39,622 nucleotides of DNA. It comes from Endozoicomonas sp. (ex Botrylloides leachii). Its GTDB lineage: Bacteria > Pseudomonadota > Gammaproteobacteria > Pseudomonadales > Endozoicomonadaceae. The notes beneath the pieces are model-generated. The model was not told the DNA's origin, did not search any database, and was given only the letters and a program-made list of their open reading frames with translations. Shown in pieces: positions 31,996-39,622 of the stretch. The stretch lies in the NCBI GenBank assembly GCA_028728195.1, contig JAQYUY010000073.1:1-39622 (forward strand), read 5' to 3'. The position numbers and the translations under genes are program-made. The first letter of the stretch is position 1; each line of letters opens with the position of its first letter.

Positions 31996-33840
31996 ATGAC
32001 AAGCAATAAAGACGACAACGTTTTTGATTATAAGACCTTTCTTGCTAGTGCCCCTGAAAAACCGGGTGTTTATTATATGCGGGACAAAGCAGGTAAGGCA
32101 CTCTATATCGGTAAAGCAAAAAATATTAAAAACCGGTTAGCCAGCTATTTTAATCGTTCAAATCTTGCAACTAAAACAATTGCTTTGATTAATAAAATTG
32201 ATGCTATCGAGTTAATTGTTACTTATTCAGAAACTGAAGCATTACTGCTTGAACAGAATCTAATTAAAAAGCATCATCCTCAGTATAACATACTACTAAA
32301 AGACGATAAGTCATACCCTTATATTTTTATTTCCTCTAAACATAAATGGCCTAGAGTTGCTTTTTTTCGAGGAAAAAGGAAGCATGATGGTGATTACTTT
32401 GGTCCTTATCCTAACTCAAATGCTGTTCGAGAAAGCCTTAACCTGTTGCAAAAAATATTTAAAGTTCGCCAGTGCAGTGATAGCTATTTTCGAAACCGCT
32501 CGCGTCCTTGTTTGCAGTACCAAATAAAACGTTGCAAAGCACCCTGCGTTAGTTTGGTTTCTGAAGAAGAGTATCATCAAGATGTGCAAGACACGGTTCA
32601 ATTTTTATCAGGAAAGAGTACAGATCTCTTGAGTGATTTAAGTGAGCGAATGGATGCTGCTGCTAAGGCGCTGAATTTTGAACAAGCTGCTGAAGTAAGA
32701 AATCAAATATCCTATCTAAGGAAAATTATAGAAAAACAAGTGGTAGAAAAATCAGGTGGTAATATTGATGTGATTGGTTATTCAGAACAGGCTGGTACAG
32801 TTTGTTTTAGTATATTATTTATCCGCAAAGGTCAACTAATAGGTAATAAAAACTACCTGCCTGCATATCGCCTAGAAGGTTATCAGGAACAATACACTAG
32901 CCAGTTTCTAGCTCAGTTTTATATTCATTTAGCAGATAACCGTGATTTTCCATCTGAACTTATTATTTCAGAAATTTTAGATGAACAAGCATCTTTGTGT
33001 GAAGCCATTACTCGTGTAGCTGGGAAAAAGGTGCAGATTAAACATGCTGTGCGAGGTGATCGATTACTCTGGTTAACGCTTGCAAATAAAAATGCTAGGC
33101 AATACCTTACTAAAGCATTATCGGATAAAGTCCAGGTGAAAGAAAAAGCACGCCAACTACAAAAGCTGTTAAAGCTTGATGCTATACCTGAACGAATTGA
33201 ATGTTTTGATATTAGCCATACCATGGGAGAAGCAACGGTTGCATCATGTGTTGTTTTTGGTAAAGAAGGTCCTGTACAAAGTGAGTATCGATCGTTCAAT
33301 ATTGCAGGAATTACTCCAGGGGATGATTATGCTGCGATGAGACAAGCATTAACTCGTCGCTATCAAAAAATTAAACAAGGCAACCAGCCTGCGCCTGATC
33401 TTATTTTAATTGATGGGGGGAGAGGGCAGCTAGGGGTTGCAAAAGCAGTAATGACTGAGCTTGAGCTATCAAATATACCACTGCTTGGTGTTGCTAAAGG
33501 CGTTACTCGTAAACCGGGTATGGAAACGCTTATTTTTCAAGGAGAAAATCTGTTAGCCCAACACCATGACTTAGCATTGCTATTTATACAGCATATACGA
33601 GATGAAGCGCACCGATTTGCTATTACAGGTCATCGAACGAAACGCCAAAAAGCTCGGAATCGGTCTATTCTGGAAGATATCCCAGGCATTGGCAGTACAA
33701 GAAGAGCAGCATTGCTGAAATTTTTTGGTGGGCGTCAAGGTGTTATTGAAGCAGATATCACATCGTTAATGCAGGTGCCAGGTATTAATCAAAAGTTAGC
33801 TCAGACTATACATGACTTTTTACACGAATATACCCATTAG
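31996..33840 (+). CDS. uvrC: excinuclease ABC subunit C
   Basis: 614 residues (E. coli 610). Dual-incision nuclease of nucleotide excision repair. Order: GIY-YIG domain at the N-terminus (GVYYM and ALYIGKAKN), cysteine-containing region CLQYQIKRCKAPC, UVR domain near 205-240, the RNase H-like C-terminal nuclease (ECFDISHTMGEATVASCVVF, LILIDGGRGQL), and tandem helix-hairpin-helix motifs at the end (DIPGIGSTRRAALL, VPGINQKLAQTI). No LexA box was seen upstream. Normally next to pgsA in gammaproteobacteria, but separate here. Confidence 0.97.
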   Translation: MTSNKDDNVFDYKTFLASAPEKPGVYYMRDKAGKALYIGKAKNIKNRLASYFNRSNLATKTIALINKIDAIELIVTYSETEALLLEQNLIKKHHPQYNILLKDDKSYPYIFISSKHKWPRVAFFRGKRKHDGDYFGPYPNSNAVRESLNLLQKIFKVRQCSDSYFRNRSRPCLQYQIKRCKAPCVSLVSEEEYHQDVQDTVQFLSGKSTDLLSDLSERMDAAAKALNFEQAAEVRNQISYLRKIIEKQVVEKSGGNIDVIGYSEQAGTVCFSILFIRKGQLIGNKNYLPAYRLEGYQEQYTSQFLAQFYIHLADNRDFPSELIISEILDEQASLCEAITRVAGKKVQIKHAVRGDRLLWLTLANKNARQYLTKALSDKVQVKEKARQLQKLLKLDAIPERIECFDISHTMGEATVASCVVFGKEGPVQSEYRSFNIAGITPGDDYAAMRQALTRRYQKIKQGNQPAPDLILIDGGRGQLGVAKAVMTELELSNIPLLGVAKGVTRKPGMETLIFQGENLLAQHHDLALLFIQHIRDEAHRFAITGHRTKRQKARNRSILEDIPGIGSTRRAALLKFFGGRQGVIEADITSLMQVPGINQKLAQTIHDFLHEYTH

Positions 33841-33842
33841 AC

Positions 33843-33919
33843 TTCAAGATGCTCATTTTTCTTCCAAGCTTACTCCTTAAAATGAAGGGTTATAGCTGAA
33901 TAAACGCGAGCATCTTGAA
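33843..33919. repeat. 12-bp perfect inverted repeat after uvrC
   Basis: TTCAAGATGCTC (33843-33854) and GAGCATCTTGAA (33908-33919) are exact reverse complements separated by 53 bases. The repeat starts three bases after the uvrC stop and its right arm falls inside the small minus-strand gene at 33877. It could be a terminator between convergent genes or a tiny element's ends. Confidence 0.45.
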
Positions 33920-34143
33920 AGCGTTTGAGTATATAGGGTTTCTTTTGACTCATTGTGACACCTTAACAAGTGATAGAAATTATCTCTTATTAAAGTGTCC
34001 GGTTCTATTAGACCAGTACAGCTGTTGTATAACTCAAAAATGAATTTGTTTTTTTGATAAAGTGCTTTTAATACCCAAACGCTAAGGAGTTCATAGGAAG
34101 AGTCAAAATTGGTAATTTCAACGATATAGTTTGCATAGCGCAT
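33877..34143 (-). CDS. small hypothetical protein
   Basis: 88 residues from an ATG at 34143, convergent with uvrC. I do not recognise it. It is soluble, rich in Tyr, Leu and Asn (for example MRYANYIVEITNFDSSYELL), with three cysteines in the second half and no signal peptide. The ribosome site is weak. Codon pattern is plausible but the evidence is thin, and one arm of an inverted repeat lies within its 3' end. Confidence 0.35.
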   Translation of the reverse strand: MRYANYIVEITNFDSSYELLSVWVLKALYQKNKFIFELYNSCTGLIEPDTLIRDNFYHLLRCHNESKETLYTQTLSRCSRLFSYNPSF

Positions 34144-34483
34144 TATTTTTAAAGCTATAAAGAGCTGTTTGATTTTGAAATTATTACGAACTTAATGCTC
34201 AGTTTGCGGCTATTTTCTCAAGATTTGAGGCTGTTGTTAGAATAGCTATTTTTTCAAAAAATAGCTTTATGCAACAGTCTCGTATAAGTAAACAAAGGGC
34301 TTACGTATGTGAATTTAAAGTAATTTATGGCATTGCTAATACCAACTGCTGATATGAGCTGCTACTATTGCACACAAAGTTATTTATTTTTTATAAGGCA
34401 TAACTGAATAGAAGTACTGTAGGTTGCTGATAGCCTCTTTGATCAGTAATCACTAGGGCGCCACTTGAGATGATCATCTACTG
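34144..34483. other. spacer with a nested hairpin
   Basis: No gene. Contains the hairpin at 34229-34279, listed separately; otherwise AT-rich and unassigned. Confidence 0.4.
34229..34279. repeat. nested palindrome, possible miniature element or terminator
   Basis: The outer arms GGCTGTTG (34229-34236) and CAACAGTC (34272-34279, one G-U) enclose a perfect 11-bp palindrome AGCTATTTTTT / AAAAAATAGCT (34244-34266). The 11-mer ATGCAACAGTC at the right edge also occurs at 11356-11366 in another spacer. No flanking target duplication is evident. Confidence 0.4.
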
Positions 34484-34837
34484 ATGCATGCATTAAATAC
34501 CAACTCCAGTGATCAAGAAAAGTCCAGCTTTCACTACAGCTTAAATCCTGCTGACTATAGGCAATGTCATCCCTATATTTACTGGTGGGTAAAAACAGTA
34601 TTATCTCCGTTAAGTCGTGGAACAATTTATGTTGATGACTATCGGATATACCGAGCCTTTAAAGCTAACAGTTTCAGGCATAGACGGGTGCAAGATAGTC
34701 TTTCTAGTTTCGTTTGCACCCATGCTCAGATTATTCAATCATGGAGCATTAAAACTCACGGGAAGCCATGTTGCCCCCTAGAATATGATGATATAGAGAA
34801 AGCTGCTAAAATAGGAGCGATGAGCTTTCCTTGTTAA
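34484..34837 (+). CDS. hypothetical protein
   Basis: 117 residues, family not recognised. Soluble; no signal peptide. Aromatic-rich middle (YIYWWVKTVLSPLSRGTIYVDDYRIY split around residues 31-56), then a basic stretch FRHRRVQDSL and three cysteines near the C-terminus (two adjacent, KPCCPLEYDD). Codon use looks like real coding over the full length. No good ribosome site precedes the ATG. It could be a genuine lineage-specific gene or a decaying one. Confidence 0.45.
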   Translation: MHALNTNSSDQEKSSFHYSLNPADYRQCHPYIYWWVKTVLSPLSRGTIYVDDYRIYRAFKANSFRHRRVQDSLSSFVCTHAQIIQSWSIKTHGKPCCPLEYDDIEKAAKIGAMSFPC

Positions 34838-35014
34838 TCGCATACAATATAATGCATTTGTTAATGCACTAAGCTATAAATACCCAGCAGCTTTTTTATC
34901 AGTCTGTTTCATAACTTAACCTGAGTCAGTGCATTTTTTTTTCATGGATATCCTATTGATTTTTGGTACTTTTATTTACACTGCTATACAGCATTATCCA
35001 TGAGGATCAGAACA

Positions 35015-35287
35015 ATGGAACAGTGGTATAGTTGTCAATATAACCAAGTTGACCATATCGAAAAAGTCTTTCACTTTAAAAAATATGCTATAGCCGTTGC
35101 TTTTGCGAACATGGTTGCTGGCATTGCAGAACTGCACATACATCATCCGAGATTGACCATTGAATGGGGGAAAACGACAGTGGCTTGGGGAACTCATAAA
35201 TCGGATGAAGGGTCAGGCGTGTTAGCTATCGATAAAATACTAGCAAAAAAAACGGATGAACTATATGCCTGTTTAACCATAAAATAA
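35015..35287 (+). CDS. pterin-4a-carbinolamine dehydratase (PCD/DCoH, PhhB-like)
   Basis: 90 residues from the ATG at 35015, preceded by GAGGA; an ATG five codons earlier overlaps that ribosome site. The family recycles the oxidised pterin formed by phenylalanine hydroxylase. The signature E-x3-H-H-P-x5-W is present as ELHIHHPRLTIEW, followed by THKSDEGSG and the invariant aspartate in AIDKIL, so the catalytic histidines are intact. Phenylalanine hydroxylase is not adjacent, but hmgA and a FAH-family hydrolase for the next steps are encoded 25 kb away. Confidence 0.85.
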   Translation: MEQWYSCQYNQVDHIEKVFHFKKYAIAVAFANMVAGIAELHIHHPRLTIEWGKTTVAWGTHKSDEGSGVLAIDKILAKKTDELYACLTIK

Positions 35288-35403
35288 GAATAGTGTGGCT
35301 CTTTGCCTAGCTACATGATCAAGTGGTTGGCGTTCATATCTCTTTAGCATTATCAACTGGCGTGAATCGTTACCCTTTTATTAGCTCCTAGGAATCATCT
35401 GAT

Positions 35404-35438
35404 CGTTTTGCTTCTCTATGTTTCAGAGAAGCAAAACG
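35404..35438. terminator. bidirectional hairpin between convergent genes
   Basis: CGTTTTGCTTCTCT (35404-35417) and AGAGAAGCAAAACG (35425-35438) form a perfect 14-bp stem with a 7-nt loop, placed between the converging pterin dehydratase and MarR-like genes. There is no T-run outside the stem on either side, but the position suggests a shared terminator. Confidence 0.6.
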
Positions 35439-35466
35439 TCATATAACATACAAATCACATGAAAGA

Positions 35467-35796
35467 TCATTTAAGATAACGTGATTTTTGTTTAATTTTT
35501 TCAATCAACTTCTTACCCTTTGGCGAGAGAGTAAGCTTAAAATAACGGCCATCATCTTCATGTTGTGCTTTTTTAATCAAGCCAAGTCCAGGGCGATCAT
35601 GGCGACCTTCTCCTAGGCGTTTTACGCTGACAGCAATATCACTGGGCGTACCACACTGTAATTTGTCTTCATTGACTAGATCGGTAATTGTTTCTCCGGG
35701 GTTTTCAGCAACAACCAGCAATATTTGCCACTGTATTACTGTAAGAGGGTATTCCTGCATTAGTTGAGTCAGCTTGACAAGACCTTTTAATGTCAT
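35467..35796 (-). CDS. MarR-like winged-helix transcriptional regulator
   Basis: 109 residues, the compact size of a wHTH domain with little beyond it. The order fits MarR: helices LTVIQWQILLVVAENPGETI, recognition region GTPSDIAVSVKRL, then the wing KKAQHEDDGRYFKLTLSPKGKKLIEKI. A conserved acidic-Gly-Arg wing tip (DDGRYFKL) is visible. The ATG has AAAGGT upstream. The usual N- and C-terminal dimer helices are short, so it may be a truncated or atypical member. The ligand and targets are unknown; no neighbouring operon points to one. Confidence 0.8.
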   Translation of the reverse strand: MTLKGLVKLTQLMQEYPLTVIQWQILLVVAENPGETITDLVNEDKLQCGTPSDIAVSVKRLGEGRHDRPGLGLIKKAQHEDDGRYFKLTLSPKGKKLIEKIKQKSRYLK

Positions 35797-36353
35797 TTTG
35801 TTACCTTTTTTTCTGAGTTATCAAGTATATTCATATTCCAAGTATTAGCGTCGTTTACTTTTACATCAATTTGTAGCAGATCCACGCAGCATAACAGTTA
35901 TAATAATGTCTGCATTAGAACAAATAGTAGACAGTTTTATACTGTTATAGCAAATTTTCAATAGAACCTTTTGTGTTTTTTTATACTGCAACGCTTTTGT
36001 TACTTTTGGAAACAACAAAGAAGCATAGAAGAAAATGAGCCAAGAGCAAGCTGTATAATCAGGCTGATTATCTGATAAGTCGTTATATTAATTTAGATTT
36101 ATATAATATGATGCTTAGGTCAATTTTTATCTGGTAACGTCAAGACTTATAATATTGTTACACATTTTTTTTACTCAGATTAAGATCAGGATTACCAGTA
36201 AAGGCAAAATCTAGCTATTAGCATTGTGGTCCGAATATTGAGTGTTAGATAAAATTTACACGGTATTAATAATATATATTATGTTAAAGTAGTAACAGTA
36301 ATCACTTTATTTAATTATTATTACGGCTTTATCGCTTTGAAAAACAATATTAT
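35797..36353. other. spacer between the MarR-like gene and xthA
   Basis: Very AT-rich, with both divergent promoters presumably inside. No gene, RNA or clear operator palindrome was recognised. Confidence 0.4.
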
Positions 36354-37169
36354 ATGAAAATAGTTTCATTCAATGCTAATGGTGTTCGTGCAAGAATTCA
36401 CCAAATTAAATTTATTGTTGACAAATATCGACCAGATATTATAGGTCTTCAGGAGATTAAAGTTGCTGATGATCAGTTTCCGGTACGGGCTATTACAGAG
36501 CTGGGCTATCATGCTTTGTATTTTGGTCAAAAAGGCCACTATGGCGTAGCTTTACTTAGTTTATTAACCCCTAAGCGAGTAATAAAAGGCTTTCCTACTG
36601 ATGATAAGGAAGCTCAAAAACGATTAATAGCAGCAGACTTTCAAACACCAGAGGGAAAAATAATCCGCATTATAAATGGTTACTTTCCGCAAGGTGATAG
36701 CAGGAGTAATTCTATAAAATTTTCTGCTAAATCAAAATTTTATCAAGATTTATATATTTTTTTAAAAACACAATACGTGCCTGAAGAAAACCTTATAATC
36801 ATAGGAGACTTTAATGTCTCGGCAACTGATAATGATATTGGTATTGGATCTAATAATAAAAAGCGATGGTTACGCATAGGAAAATGCAGTTTTTTACCTG
36901 AAGAAAGAAATTGGTTTACTACTCTTTTATCTTGGGGGTTGGTTGACTGCTTTAGAGAACTATACCCCAGTGAAAAAAATCAGTTTAGCTGGTTTGATTA
37001 TCGTAGCCGCGGCTTTGAGCAAGAGCCTAAAAAAGGCTTGAGAATTGACGGCATACTGGCAACTCACTCTCTATTTAGAACCTGTTCATCGGTTAAAATT
37101 GACTATGAGGCTAGATCTATGGAAAAACCCTCTGATCACGCGCCTGTCGTTGCTGAATTTGCTAGCTAA
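36354..37169 (+). CDS. xthA: exodeoxyribonuclease III
   Basis: 271 residues (E. coli XthA 268), similar throughout. AP endonuclease and 3'-5' exonuclease of base-excision repair. The EEP-fold catalytic residues are present: N7 (SFNANG), E34 (GLQEIK), the YFPQG segment, the D-x-N pair in IIGDFNVS, and the final SDHAPV with D and H. The GKCSFLPEER and FSWFDYRSRGF stretches are typical. The ATG has almost no ribosome site, which may mean low translation or a leaderless-like start. Confidence 0.96.
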   Translation: MKIVSFNANGVRARIHQIKFIVDKYRPDIIGLQEIKVADDQFPVRAITELGYHALYFGQKGHYGVALLSLLTPKRVIKGFPTDDKEAQKRLIAADFQTPEGKIIRIINGYFPQGDSRSNSIKFSAKSKFYQDLYIFLKTQYVPEENLIIIGDFNVSATDNDIGIGSNNKKRWLRIGKCSFLPEERNWFTTLLSWGLVDCFRELYPSEKNQFSWFDYRSRGFEQEPKKGLRIDGILATHSLFRTCSSVKIDYEARSMEKPSDHAPVVAEFAS

Positions 37170-37332
37170 AATCTAGGGTGTTTTAAGTTCTATCATATAA
37201 GAATAGCCAAGGGTGAGGGTAAAAAAAGACGTCCTCTTTCAACCATCGGTTCTATAATTGTTAAAACAGCTATTAACTGTGGGCTCTTCGCTACTCCCTC
37301 AGGATATACGAATAATCAGGATGTTACCCAGC

Positions 37333-39300
37333 ATGGATTTCACCTATTTTAACCAGCTTATTCTTATTTTGGCCCTTTCTGTCATCACAATTGCTTTTTT
37401 TAAGCGTTTTAATATCCCTGAAAGTCTGGGTTATTTGTCTGTAGGGATTTTTATTGGGCCTACATCATCTGGACTGATTTCTAACGATTTTGATATTAGC
37501 TTATTGGCTGAAATAGGCGTTGTTTTCTTATTGTTTACCCTGGGTTTAGAGTTTTCTGTTAAGACTATTCGAACCATGAAGAGAGAAGTCTTTGGCTTGG
37601 GTGGTATGCAAGTACTTTTATCAATGATTGGATTATTTGGCCTGCTAAATTTTCTTGGGATTTCTCTATTTGATTCATTTGTTATCTCAAGTGCATTAGC
37701 ACTATCTTCAACCGCCATTGTCTCTAAAGAGCTGACTCAACGAAATGAACTTCGCTCCCGTCAGGGTCAGCTAGCCATTGGAGTTTTACTATTTCAAGAT
37801 ATAGCGGCTGTGCTGTTCTTGATTTTAATTCCGACAATAGCAGGTAGCCATGAAAGCTCGCTTATCTCTTCTTTGTCATCCACCCTTATAAAAGGAATTC
37901 TATTTGTATTGGCTATGCTGGCGGCTGGTAAATGGCTGTTACCTAGGGTTTTTCATGAAGTAGCTCGCTCTCGCTCAGAAGAGCTATTTGTTTTGACAGC
38001 TTTAATGACGGCACTGATGGCTGCATGGATAGCGCATACCCTTGGCTTATCCATGGCTTTAGGTGGCTTTGTTGCTGGAATGATGTTGGGCGAAAGTAAC
38101 TACAAGCATCAAGTCGAGGCTGATATTCGTCCTTTCCGAGATGTATTACTGGGGTTATTCTTCGTATCAGTTGGCCTGATGCTGAATATGACGACCCTGA
38201 AAGCTCATTGGCCTATGATTTTGCTCGCTACTATTAGCCTAATACTGTTTAAATTGACTGTAGTTGCGGTACTTTCCTATACCTTTGGAGAAGATAAAAA
38301 GGTTTCACTAAAAGCGGCTATTTCTTTATGTCAAGGCGGTGAGTTTTGCTTTGCTCTGATCGCATTGGCAGCTCAATATGGTCAAATGGGTGGCGATATA
38401 GCTTCGACTGTGCTGGCCGTAACCATTTTATCCATGATTATTGCCCCGCTATTAATTCGTAATAGCCACCTGTTTACCCGGATGATCCAACAGAATCGGA
38501 CTAACCGGATCTTAACAGAGCATAAAGATGAAGAGATCCGCAAGAAAACTGCTCATATTCAGCACCATACACTAATTTGTGGTTATGGTCGTGTAGGTCA
38601 GACAATTACTCGTTTTCTAGCTCAAGAAGGCAAAAGCTATGTTGTACTCGACGAAGATCCCCTGCATGTGGAGGAGGCCGGCCATGCGGGTGACCCTGTT
38701 TTTTACGGAGACTGTCGTCGAATTGAATTATTAGAGGCAGTAGGTTTGGATCGGGCTAGCCAAGTGGTTATATGCATAGATCGAGCAGACTCAGCACTTC
38801 GTATAGTGAAAGCTATACGCGAAAAAATACTAAGTGTTCCGATACTCGTTAGAACAAGGCACTTTGATGAAGCTGAATTATTAAAGCGTGCAGGAGCAAC
38901 TGTTGTTATCCCCGAAGTTTTGGAGTCGAGCTTGTTAATCGTTAAGCATGTCATGTTAATGCTTGGTTTTGCTCCTGATCTCGTTCGCGAAAGAATTAAG
39001 CATACCCGAGAGCATCGCTATGAAATTTTAAATGGTTATTATCCTGGGCTCAATGATTATCTGATGAGTAGCGATACCTGTGAGCATAGACATGCAGTAA
39101 CCGTTGGGGAAAAATGCGCTTTACAAGGCCAGAGTATTGATAACTTGGAGTTTGATGGTCACAAGGTAGCAGTAGCTGAAATCCGTAGAGACAATCAGAT
39201 ACTTATGCCACATCCAGGCATGATTTTAATGCCAGAGGATATCGTAATTCTTAAAGGCAGCAGCAGTGCGATTGCCAAGGTTGAAAAGCATTTTAGTTAA
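37333..39300 (+). CDS. monovalent cation/proton antiporter, CPA2 family with TrkA domains (KefB/KefC-like)
   Basis: 655 residues from the ATG at 37333 (MDFTYFNQ), with an AGGA 11 bases upstream; an ATG at 37321 is equally open. The first ~385 residues hold about 12 membrane helices of the Na+/H+ exchanger fold (LGYLSVGIFIGP, VFLLFTLGLEFSVK, QDIAAVLFLILIP, GGFVAGMMLGES). A cytoplasmic TrkA-N/RCK domain follows (LICGYGRVGQTITRFLAQEG from about 414), then a TrkA-C domain (about 583-655). Such proteins export K+ or Na+ against H+, gated by nucleotides. Kef-type glutathione control is possible, but no KefF/KefG partner is adjacent. Confidence 0.93.
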   Translation: MDFTYFNQLILILALSVITIAFFKRFNIPESLGYLSVGIFIGPTSSGLISNDFDISLLAEIGVVFLLFTLGLEFSVKTIRTMKREVFGLGGMQVLLSMIGLFGLLNFLGISLFDSFVISSALALSSTAIVSKELTQRNELRSRQGQLAIGVLLFQDIAAVLFLILIPTIAGSHESSLISSLSSTLIKGILFVLAMLAAGKWLLPRVFHEVARSRSEELFVLTALMTALMAAWIAHTLGLSMALGGFVAGMMLGESNYKHQVEADIRPFRDVLLGLFFVSVGLMLNMTTLKAHWPMILLATISLILFKLTVVAVLSYTFGEDKKVSLKAAISLCQGGEFCFALIALAAQYGQMGGDIASTVLAVTILSMIIAPLLIRNSHLFTRMIQQNRTNRILTEHKDEEIRKKTAHIQHHTLICGYGRVGQTITRFLAQEGKSYVVLDEDPLHVEEAGHAGDPVFYGDCRRIELLEAVGLDRASQVVICIDRADSALRIVKAIREKILSVPILVRTRHFDEAELLKRAGATVVIPEVLESSLLIVKHVMLMLGFAPDLVRERIKHTREHRYEILNGYYPGLNDYLMSSDTCEHRHAVTVGEKCALQGQSIDNLEFDGHKVAVAEIRRDNQILMPHPGMILMPEDIVILKGSSSAIAKVEKHFS

Positions 39301-39341
39301 CTTGTTTGACCTAAAGGATTTCGTATACGAAGGATTAGACT

Positions 39342-39530
39342 GTGTCCAAGAAAGTAACGATTAAAACAATTGCTCAAAGCGTTTTATCATCGGCATTCGG
39401 TATACAAAATCATAAAAACCATGAGAGAGACTTTTCTAGAGGCAAAGCATTACATTACATTATTGGTGGAGTAATTGGGACATTGTTATTTGTGTGTCTG
39501 CTTTTAGGAGCTGTTCAAATTATTATTTGA
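39342..39530 (+). CDS. DUF2970 small membrane protein
   Basis: 62 residues starting with GTG, preceded by AAGGA at good spacing. The family pattern is clear: a short basic N-terminus with SVLSSAFGIQ, then ERDFSRGKALHYIIGGVIGT, and a single membrane helix to the C-terminus (about 38-61). Function unknown. It lies 41 bp after the antiporter gene on the same strand and is probably cotranscribed. A TTAACC/GGTTAA stem about 12 bases past the stop may end the unit. Confidence 0.85.
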   Translation: MSKKVTIKTIAQSVLSSAFGIQNHKNHERDFSRGKALHYIIGGVIGTLLFVCLLLGAVQIII

Positions 39531-39622
39531 TATCCCTGTTCTTAACCATTGGAAGGTTAATATTAGTGGGCACTTATGTTGGATGCCCTTAGCAAAGAGT
39601 CAACTTCTTAACACACCAATCT

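Noticed and set aside
33841-35466. Considered a toxin-antitoxin or defence module made of the small orphans
   Set aside because: The genes are on opposite strands, well separated, not overlapping, and none has a recognisable toxin, nuclease or antitoxin motif.

Overview
This window is chromosomal DNA from a gammaproteobacterium, most likely from the broad Pseudomonadales/Oceanospirillales/Cellvibrionales group. The block purB-mnmA / icd-clpS-clpA / infA-bpt-aat has the gene order I recall from Pseudomonas. YqhD, YebC, AspS, PgsA followed by tRNA-Gly/Cys/Leu, ETF/ETF-QO, UvrC, ExoIII and DUF1285 and DUF2970 proteins also fit that group. The DNA is AT-rich. By my gap arithmetic about a quarter of the window (roughly 9-10 kb) is non-coding, with many spacers of 0.5-1 kb. 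Several neighbours usually found in these blocks are missing: hflD between mnmA and purB, cspD between icd and clpS, ruvC after yebC, and uvrC next to pgsA. Together this looks like a genome that is losing genes, as host-associated bacteria often do. That reading is inference.

Layout. 0.2-1.4 kb: NADPH aldehyde reductase yqhD. 1.4-3.4 kb: mostly non-coding, with one orphan tyrosine-rich basic protein and a possible transposase scrap. 3.4-6.0 kb: aspS-yebC on the minus strand. 6.5-8.6 kb: a near-consensus Fur box followed by an orphan exported protein of 582 residues. 8.7-10.9 kb: hmgA and a FAH-family hydrolase, translationally coupled (tyrosine catabolism). 11.8-13.3 kb: pgsA followed by tRNA-Gly, Cys, Leu and a second identical Cys. 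13.5-16.0 kb: mnmA-purB. 16.3-22.6 kb: icd, the adaptor/protease pair clpS-clpA, infA, and both N-degron aminoacyl-transferases bpt and aat. 22.8-25.0 kb: dipeptidase pepD and a coiled-coil protein with a clear terminator. 25.7-31.8 kb: ETF-ubiquinone oxidoreductase, DUF1285, a YiiX-like permuted papain-fold protein, an SCP2 protein and etfB-etfA, a lipid and amino-acid oxidation theme. 32.0-33.8 kb: uvrC. 33.9-35.8 kb: small orphans, a pterin carbinolamine dehydratase and a MarR-like regulator. 36.4-39.5 kb: xthA, a CPA2 cation/proton antiporter with TrkA domains and a DUF2970 membrane protein.

How the genes work together. ClpS, ClpA, Bpt and Aat make up nearly all of the bacterial N-degron pathway in about 4.5 kb; only ClpP is missing. 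EtfA/EtfB pass electrons from acyl-CoA and amino-acid dehydrogenases to ETF-QO and the quinone pool. HmgA, the FAH-family hydrolase and the pterin dehydratase point to phenylalanine/tyrosine breakdown, but most other steps are not in the window. AspRS carries the two residues linked to non-discriminating charging in P. aeruginosa, which implies a tRNA-dependent amidotransferase elsewhere in the genome.

I found no CRISPR array, prophage, secretion system, toxin-antitoxin pair or biosynthetic cluster. The most unusual items are the Fur-box-linked exported orphan, the tyrosine-motif/basic-patch orphan, and several strong inverted repeats in the spacers.
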